The position numbers and the translations under genes are program-made. A stretch of 10,638 bases of DNA from contig CABUDK010000038.1 of the NCBI GenBank assembly GCA_902490315.1, positions 1 through 10,638 of the forward strand, in the 5' to 3' direction. Below, piece after piece: positions 6,250 to 10,638 of the stretch (within the stretch, counting starts at the first letter, position 1; the number at the start of each line of letters is the position of its first letter). Source of the DNA: an uncultured Porphyromonas sp. Lineage in GTDB: Bacteria; Bacteroidota; Bacteroidia; Bacteroidales; Porphyromonadaceae. Under the pieces are notes generated by a model that saw nothing but the letters and a program-made list of their open reading frames with translations, made no database searches and was not told the DNA's origin.

Positions 6250-7005
6250 ATGGCTAATCCAATCGGCAATGCTCTCAGTGTCATGGGCGAGTACACACTC
6301 CTCATGGCGCAAGTCTTCAGAAGACCTAAGAAGTGGGGCATCTTCTTCAAGCAATTGATCCGAGAGATGGCTAAGTATGGTCTTGACTCGATATGGATCG
6401 TCGTGATCATCAGTTTTTTCATTGGCACGGTGATCACGATCCAGCTCTCGATCAATATGAGTTCACCGCTCATACCACGCTTTACGATCGGCTACGCAGG
6501 GAGAGAGATCATGTTTCTCGAGTTCTCCTCCTCTATCATGTGTCTTATCCTCGCTGGCAAGGTAGGCTCTAGTATCGCCTCGGAGCTAGCTACCATGCGC
6601 GTGACCGAGCAGATAGACGCGATGGAGATTATGGGGGTCAACTCCGCCAACTTCCTCATCCTCCCTAAGATCCTCGGTCTGATGCTTTTCATCCCAGTGC
6701 TAAGCGTTATCAGTATGGCTACAGGGCTCGTGGGTGGATACTTGGCGACTTTCTTTATCCCGTCAATCACGCCCTCGGACTTTGAGATGGGGCTGCAGAC
6801 ATTCTTTGTTGTGAAGAATATCTTCTACTCGATCATCAAGTCGCTTGTCTACGCCTTCATCATCTCATCGGGTGCTAGTTACTTCGGCTATACGGTCAAG
6901 GGGGGTGCCCTCGGCGTAGGACGTGCCAGCACCAATGCGGTGGTCTCAAGCTGCGTGCTGATCCTCCTAGCCGATGTCGTGCTCACCAGTCTATTGTTTA
7001 TGTAA
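6250..7005 (+). CDS. mlaE: MlaE-family lipid ABC transporter permease, 251 aa
   Basis: This is the inner-membrane subunit of an MCE/Mla-type ABC transporter, which moves phospholipids between inner and outer membrane. Length and layout fit MlaE: an amphipathic N-terminal stretch, several membrane helices from about residue 45, and the family block MRVTEQIDAMEIMG at 116-129, the cytoplasmic coupling region that contacts the ATPase. The ATPase gene starts 4 nt after the stop, as is usual for mlaE-mlaF pairs. No MCE-domain (MlaD) gene follows here. In Bacteroidota it is often encoded elsewhere, as far as I recall. Direction of lipid transport cannot be judged. Confidence 0.92.
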   Translation: MANPIGNALSVMGEYTLLMAQVFRRPKKWGIFFKQLIREMAKYGLDSIWIVVIISFFIGTVITIQLSINMSSPLIPRFTIGYAGREIMFLEFSSSIMCLILAGKVGSSIASELATMRVTEQIDAMEIMGVNSANFLILPKILGLMLFIPVLSVISMATGLVGGYLATFFIPSITPSDFEMGLQTFFVVKNIFYSIIKSLVYAFIISSGASYFGYTVKGGALGVGRASTNAVVSSCVLILLADVVLTSLLFM

Positions 7006-7009
7006 GGCT

Positions 7010-7747
7010 ATGAGAGAAGGGACTAAGATCATAGAGGTCAGAGGACTCAGCAAGGCGTTTGACGACAAGGTCGTCCTGAATGAGATCAATGCCACCTTTA
7101 AGCCAGGGAATATCAACTGCATCATCGGGCGTAGTGGTGCGGGCAAGACGGTCTTGCTCAAGAGTCTCATAGGTCTCATACAGCCCACATCGGGCGAGAT
7201 ACTTTTTGCTGGGCACAATATGATGCTCTTGTCCAAGGAGGAGCTCAAGCGACTAAGACAAGTCACGGGCGTACTCTTTCAGGGGTCAGCGCTCTTCGAC
7301 AGTATGACCGTCTTGGAGAATGTCCTCTTCCCGCTCCAGCTCTTCTCCAAGCTATCGCCTCGAGAGCGCAAAGCACATGCTATGGCACTCCTAGAGCGGG
7401 TTGGTCTAGAGGGCGCTCAGAGCAAGTTCCCCGCAGAGATCAGCGGGGGTATGATGAAGCGTGTCGCCATAGCTCGTGCCGTGGCGCTTAACCCGCACTA
7501 TCTCTTTTGCGATGAGCCAAACTCAGGGCTAGACCCTACTACCTCGGCATCGATAGACAAGCTACTCAAAGAGCTCACCGAGGAGTACCAGATCACAACG
7601 GTGGTCAACACACACGACATGAACTCCATCAAGACTATCGCTAACCATATCCTCTATCTAGACAAAGGACAGGTGGCGTGGCAAGGGGCACGTGAGGAGC
7701 TCAGCGGAGATATTCCAGCTTCTCTCAAAAACTTTCTTTACCTTTGA
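7010..7747 (+). CDS. mlaF: MlaF-family ABC transporter ATPase, 245 aa
   Basis: Cytoplasmic ATPase that powers the MlaE permease. All canonical motifs are present: Walker A GRSGAGKT at 40-47, Q-loop Gln91, signature ISGGMMKR at 144-151, Walker B YLFCDEP at 164-170 and H-loop His202 in NTHDM. The signature with MMKR is typical of the MlaF group. I chose the ATG at 7010, four nt after the mlaE stop, over an upstream ATG at 6974 that would overlap mlaE and add an unusual cysteine-rich dozen residues. The 36-nt gap to the next ATG contains a pyrimidine-rich stretch but no terminator. Confidence 0.93.
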   Translation: MREGTKIIEVRGLSKAFDDKVVLNEINATFKPGNINCIIGRSGAGKTVLLKSLIGLIQPTSGEILFAGHNMMLLSKEELKRLRQVTGVLFQGSALFDSMTVLENVLFPLQLFSKLSPRERKAHAMALLERVGLEGAQSKFPAEISGGMMKRVAIARAVALNPHYLFCDEPNSGLDPTTSASIDKLLKELTEEYQITTVVNTHDMNSIKTIANHILYLDKGQVAWQGAREELSGDIPASLKNFLYL

Positions 7748-7783
7748 TACGTTCTTTCCCTTTTTCTCTTTTTGGCAAATAAG

Positions 7784-8695
7784 ATGACACACGCTAAGCG
7801 ATATACAGGTTACCTCTTCCTCCTCACCCTCCTACTCTCATGGGGGTGCAAAGATCACAGCAGCGACTATTCCGCCCAGGGTATCTTTGAGGCGGAGGAG
7901 ATCGTTGTCTCGGCCGTCACCTCCGGCGAGTTGCTGCGGCTAGACGTATCTGAGGGTGATCAGCTAGAAGAGGGACAGGTCGTAGGACTGATCGACACCA
8001 CCTTCCTCGCACTGCAAAAAGATCTCGTCGACACGCAGCAGGCAACGATCAATGCAGCGGGACATACCAATGCAGCGACACAAGTCGCCCCGCTAGAGGC
8101 TCAGCTCAAAGCTCTCGACAAAGAGCGAAACCGCTACGCCCCGCTTGTAGCTCGTGGCGTCGTGGCACAGCGCACGCTAGACGAGATAGATGCTAAGATC
8201 TCTGCGGTCAAAGGGCAGATAGCCGCCGCACGAGCTACCATCGGACAGCAAAACCGCTCCACCAGTGGTAGCGGCGACGCTCTCTCCGTACAGGAGAGTC
8301 AGGTCGACCAGATGATCTCTCGGAGCTTCATCAAGGCGCCTATCTCGGGGACGGTGCTCACCGTTTACCTCCATCAGGGAGAGCTCGCAGGACAGGGTAT
8401 GCCACTCTTTCGCCTAGCCAACCTCAAGCAGATGTATCTGCGCGCTTACGTTACAGCAGAGCAACTAGAGCATGTGACCCTTGGGCAGCAAGTCTCCGTC
8501 TATAGCGATATGGGCGAGGAAGAGGCGCAAGCCTACACAGGTCAAGTGGTATGGATATCCGACCGAGCTGAGTTTACCCCAAAGAACATACAGACCCCCG
8601 ACGCTCGCGCCTCGCTCATCTATGCGATCAAGGTACGCGTCCCCAACGACGGCAAGCTACGCATCGGACAGTATGGACGTGTAGAGCTAGACTAG
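7784..8695 (+). CDS. ybhG: YbhG-type HlyD-family periplasmic adaptor lipoprotein, 303 aa
   Basis: This is a membrane-fusion (adaptor) protein expected to link an ABC-2 exporter in the inner membrane to an outer-membrane channel. An N-terminal hydrophobic segment (10-20) ends at Cys22 in SWGC, a non-standard lipobox that still suggests a lipid anchor. Residues 36-72 form the first half of the lipoyl/biotinyl-like domain, about 80-155 a helical hairpin, 183-212 the second lipoyl half, then a beta-barrel. The segment AEFTPKNIQTPDARASLIY (262-280) closely matches E. coli YbhG and ties it to this subgroup. The ATG at 7784 is preferred over a TTG at 7772. Its stop lies 7 nt before the first YbhF-like ATPase gene. 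Substrate unknown; drugs or envelope compounds are possible. Confidence 0.88.
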   Translation: MTHAKRYTGYLFLLTLLLSWGCKDHSSDYSAQGIFEAEEIVVSAVTSGELLRLDVSEGDQLEEGQVVGLIDTTFLALQKDLVDTQQATINAAGHTNAATQVAPLEAQLKALDKERNRYAPLVARGVVAQRTLDEIDAKISAVKGQIAAARATIGQQNRSTSGSGDALSVQESQVDQMISRSFIKAPISGTVLTVYLHQGELAGQGMPLFRLANLKQMYLRAYVTAEQLEHVTLGQQVSVYSDMGEEEAQAYTGQVVWISDRAEFTPKNIQTPDARASLIYAIKVRVPNDGKLRIGQYGRVELD

Positions 8696-8702
8696 TAGCC
8701 CT

Positions 8703-9638
8703 ATGTCTCTAGAGCAGGTGACCCAACCAGCAGTTTCTTGTCAGGGCGTATGCAAGAGCTTTGGCAAGACGACTGCGCTCCAAGTCATCGACCTCAGCGT
8801 CCGTGAGGGCGAGCTGCTAGGACTCATCGGGCCCGACGGAGCCGGCAAGACAACCCTCATACGCATCATCGCCACGCTCCTCAACCCCGACGCTGGCGCG
8901 GTCACCGTCTTAGGGCACGATGTCAAGCGCGACTACCGTCCGCTGCGTCATCAGATCGGCTACATGCCCGGGCGCTTCTCCCTCTATCAAGACCTCACCG
9001 TACGGGAGAACCTTGAGTTCTTCGCCACCGTCTACAAGACGACCGTCGAGGAGAATTATCACCTCATCGAGGACATCTATAAGATGCTCCTCCCCTTCGA
9101 AAAGCGTCCCGCCGGCAAGCTCTCAGGCGGTATGAAGCAAAAGCTAGCTCTCTCCTGCGCACTCATTCACAAGCCTCGACTGCTCCTCCTCGACGAGCCG
9201 ACCACAGGCGTCGACCCCGTCTCGCGGCGTGAGTTCTGGCAGATGCTCTCCAAGCTACGAGAGCAAGGCGAGATCACGATGATCGTCAGCACCCCCTACA
9301 TGGACGAGGCGGTGCTATGCGACCAAGTAGCCCTGATGAAAGATGGTCAGATCCTCTCCATAGACACCCCCGATGGGCTCGTATCAAATATGGATCGTGC
9401 GCTATGGTCCGCCACCGCAGAGGATATGGGCGACCTACTCCTCAAGTTGCGCAGCCTCCAAGGAGTGCTCAGCAGCTTTGCCTTTGGCGAGGCGCACCAC
9501 TTCACCTTCGACGAGCAGCTCATCACCCCCGAGGAGATCCACACGCGCCTCCTAGAGCAGGGCGTGCGGGGACTAGACATCCGCAAGATCCCACCCTCCA
9601 TCGAGGACTACTTCCTCATCATCTCCCAAGAGTCCTAG
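8703..9638 (+). CDS. ABC exporter ATPase matching the first half of YbhF, 311 aa
   Basis: E. coli YbhF is one protein with two ATPase domains; this gene matches its N-terminal domain. Walker A GPDGAGKT (43-50), signature LSGGMKQ (140-146) and Walker B LLLLDEP (160-166) are intact. The Q-loop glutamine is replaced by Gly90 (YMPGRF) and the H-loop histidine by Pro198 (STPYMDEA). A C-terminal extension (about 225-311), ending IRKIPPSIEDYFLII, corresponds to the linker before the second domain of YbhF. It should therefore bind ATP but be a poor catalytic half on its own, pairing with the next gene product, which starts 3 nt downstream. It could be a homologous ABC-2 ATPase with another substrate. 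Confidence 0.9.
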   Translation: MSLEQVTQPAVSCQGVCKSFGKTTALQVIDLSVREGELLGLIGPDGAGKTTLIRIIATLLNPDAGAVTVLGHDVKRDYRPLRHQIGYMPGRFSLYQDLTVRENLEFFATVYKTTVEENYHLIEDIYKMLLPFEKRPAGKLSGGMKQKLALSCALIHKPRLLLLDEPTTGVDPVSRREFWQMLSKLREQGEITMIVSTPYMDEAVLCDQVALMKDGQILSIDTPDGLVSNMDRALWSATAEDMGDLLLKLRSLQGVLSSFAFGEAHHFTFDEQLITPEEIHTRLLEQGVRGLDIRKIPPSIEDYFLIISQES

Positions 9639-9641
9639 CCC

Positions 9642-10388
9642 ATGCCCTCCACCGAGTATAGTATATTGGCCAATAAGCTCACCAAGCGCTTCGGCGACTT
9701 CACCGCTGTCGACGAGATCACCTTCGACGTCTTGCCAGGCGAGATCTTTGGTTTCCTAGGAGCCAATGGTGCTGGCAAAAGCACCGCCATACGTATGCTC
9801 ACCGGGCTCCTCAAGCCCACCTCTGGTTACGCCGAGGTAGCAGGCTATGACGTGCGCAAAGAGACCGAGCTGATCAAGCGAAACATCGGCTACATGAGTC
9901 AGAAGTTCTCCCTCTACGACTACCTCTCTGTCGAGGAGAACATCTTCCTCTACGGACGCATCTACGGTCTCTCGCGACGCATCATACAGAGCCGTATGGA
10001 GCGACTCCTCGAGGAGCTCAACTTCTACGATCAGCGCAAGCTCCGTGTGGGCAGCCTACCCCTCGGGTGGAAGCAGAAGTTAGCCTTTTCCGTTGCCATC
10101 TTTCACCGCCCCAAGATAGTCTTCCTCGATGAGCCTACGGGAGGTGTAGACCCTGTGGCACGGCGACGCTTCTGGGAGCTTATCTACAACGCCGCCGCTG
10201 AGGGCATCACCGTCTTCGTCACCACTCACTATATGGACGAGTCGGAGTACTGCGACCGCATCTCCATCATGGTAGACGGGCAAATCAAAGCCTTAGACAC
10301 CCCACGAGCCTTAAAGCGACAATTTGACTGCGACTCGATGGACGAGGTCTTCTACCAGTTGGCCCGCGGAGCCAAGCGCTCTGAGTAG
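9642..10388 (+). CDS. ABC exporter ATPase matching the second half of YbhF, 248 aa
   Basis: It matches the C-terminal ATPase domain of E. coli YbhF. Walker A GANGAGKS (40-47), Q-loop Gln87 (YMSQKF), Walker B IVFLDEP (159-165) and H-loop His196 (TTHYMDE) are intact. The signature is degenerate, LPLGWKQ (139-145) in place of LSGGQ, as in YbhF itself (LPLGFKQ as I recall). The C-terminal SMDEVFYQLARG resembles the YbhF end. It is the last gene visible in the operon. ABC-2 permease genes (YbhS/YbhR type) normally follow, but only 250 nt of repeat-rich sequence remain in the window and they are not seen. Confidence 0.9.
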   Translation: MPSTEYSILANKLTKRFGDFTAVDEITFDVLPGEIFGFLGANGAGKSTAIRMLTGLLKPTSGYAEVAGYDVRKETELIKRNIGYMSQKFSLYDYLSVEENIFLYGRIYGLSRRIIQSRMERLLEELNFYDQRKLRVGSLPLGWKQKLAFSVAIFHRPKIVFLDEPTGGVDPVARRRFWELIYNAAAEGITVFVTTHYMDESEYCDRISIMVDGQIKALDTPRALKRQFDCDSMDEVFYQLARGAKRSE

Positions 10389-10389
10389 A

Positions 10390-10496
10390 CCCCGTCACAG
10401 CGGGATGTGTAACGACAATACGTGTAACCCTTTGTAGGGACGCACGGTCTGTGCGTCCGTTGTGTCAAGAGTTACAGCATCGTAATTTTGACGGGG
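10390..10496 (+). terminator. Long-range inverted repeat after the last operon gene
   Basis: CCCCGTCA at 10390-10397, just after the TAG, is the exact reverse complement of TGACGGGG at 10489-10496. A transcript could fold back around the first hairpin repeat. No T-tract marks a standard terminator. Whether it ends transcription is an inference. Confidence 0.35.
10434..10460 (+). repeat. 27-bp hairpin repeat, copy 1
   Basis: GGACGCAC (10438-10445) and GTGCGTCC (10451-10458) form an 8-bp stem around the loop GGTCT. The 27 bp recur in inverted orientation at 10497-10523 with two differences. It looks like a dispersed intergenic palindrome of REP type, but dispersal cannot be seen here. Confidence 0.75.
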
Positions 10497-10523
10497 ACGG
10501 ACGCTCAGACCGAGCGTCCCTAC
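10497..10523 (-). repeat. 27-bp hairpin repeat, copy 2 (inverted)
   Basis: GGACGCTC (10499-10506) and GAGCGTCC (10512-10519) form the stem around the loop AGACC, the complement of the copy 1 loop. The only differences from copy 1 are the A/T pair next to the loop-side C-G, swapped on both arms, so pairing is kept. Confidence 0.75.
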
Positions 10524-10584
10524 TTTAAGTTTGCAGAGTGAAAAGAATTCAACCCGAGATTAAGTCAGTTGAACGGGTTGTTCT

Positions 10585-10592
10585 TACCTTTG
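10585..10592 (+). promoter_or_regulatory. -7 promoter element pointing off the window
   Basis: TACCTTTG at 10585-10592 matches TAnnTTTG and is identical to the element at 3373-3380. At the right distance upstream there is only TTAA in place of TTTG. A gene starting beyond 10638 is likely. Just upstream, CAACCCG (10550-10556) and CGGGTTG (10574-10580) form an inverted repeat that could be an operator. Confidence 0.45.
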
Positions 10593-10638
10593 TTGTAGTA
10601 AGGTAAGGACAGCAACCAGAGGGTAATCTATCGTCCCT

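Overview
The window looks like a chromosomal segment of a Bacteroidota bacterium, most likely Porphyromonas or a close relative. The evidence is a secreted protein with a type IX secretion (T9SS) C-terminal sorting domain, a DUF4270-type lipoprotein, promoter-like TTTG / TAnnTTTG pairs, few Shine-Dalgarno sites, and transporter genes resembling Bacteroidota versions. Species is an inference; no rRNA or marker gene is present.

Left part (1-2870): the last 21 codons of a gene from outside the window, a hairpin, then a unit bounded by two 76-bp inverted repeats (250-325 and 2777-2852, 68/76 identical). Inside the unit are a promoter-like pair, a decayed fragment (about 377-560) that resembles part of the neighbouring gene, and one large AT-richer gene for a 705-aa T9SS-secreted protein of unknown function. 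Each 76-bp repeat carries a terminator-like hairpin pointing outward.

Middle (2870-3470): no intact gene. A 373-bp miniature inverted-repeat transposable element (MITE) at 2959-3331 has perfect 19-bp terminal inverted repeats and a perfect 10-bp target duplication. It contains six variants of a TTCTTCCGAAG motif in alternating orientation, about 17-25 bp apart. Removing the element and one duplication restores an open frame whose stop overlaps the start codon of the next gene.

Right part (3470-10388): seven tightly packed + strand genes, probably one operon: DUF4270-like lipoprotein, NupG-type nucleoside permease, MlaE permease, MlaF ATPase, YbhG-type HlyD-family lipoprotein, and two ATPases matching the two halves of YbhF. 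The MlaEF pair suggests inner-membrane lipid transport, and YbhG/YbhF1/YbhF2 suggest an ABC-2 type exporter. Neither the MCE (MlaD) partner nor the YbhS/YbhR-type permeases are in the window. The two YbhF-like ATPases have complementary degenerate motifs, predicting one active and one degenerate ATP site.

Tail (10389-10638): no gene is visible. It holds two 27-bp inverted copies of a hairpin repeat with compensatory changes, a further inverted repeat, and a TAnnTTTG promoter element pointing off the window. The best candidates for undescribed biology are the repeat-bounded secreted-protein unit and the MITE with its internal motif array.
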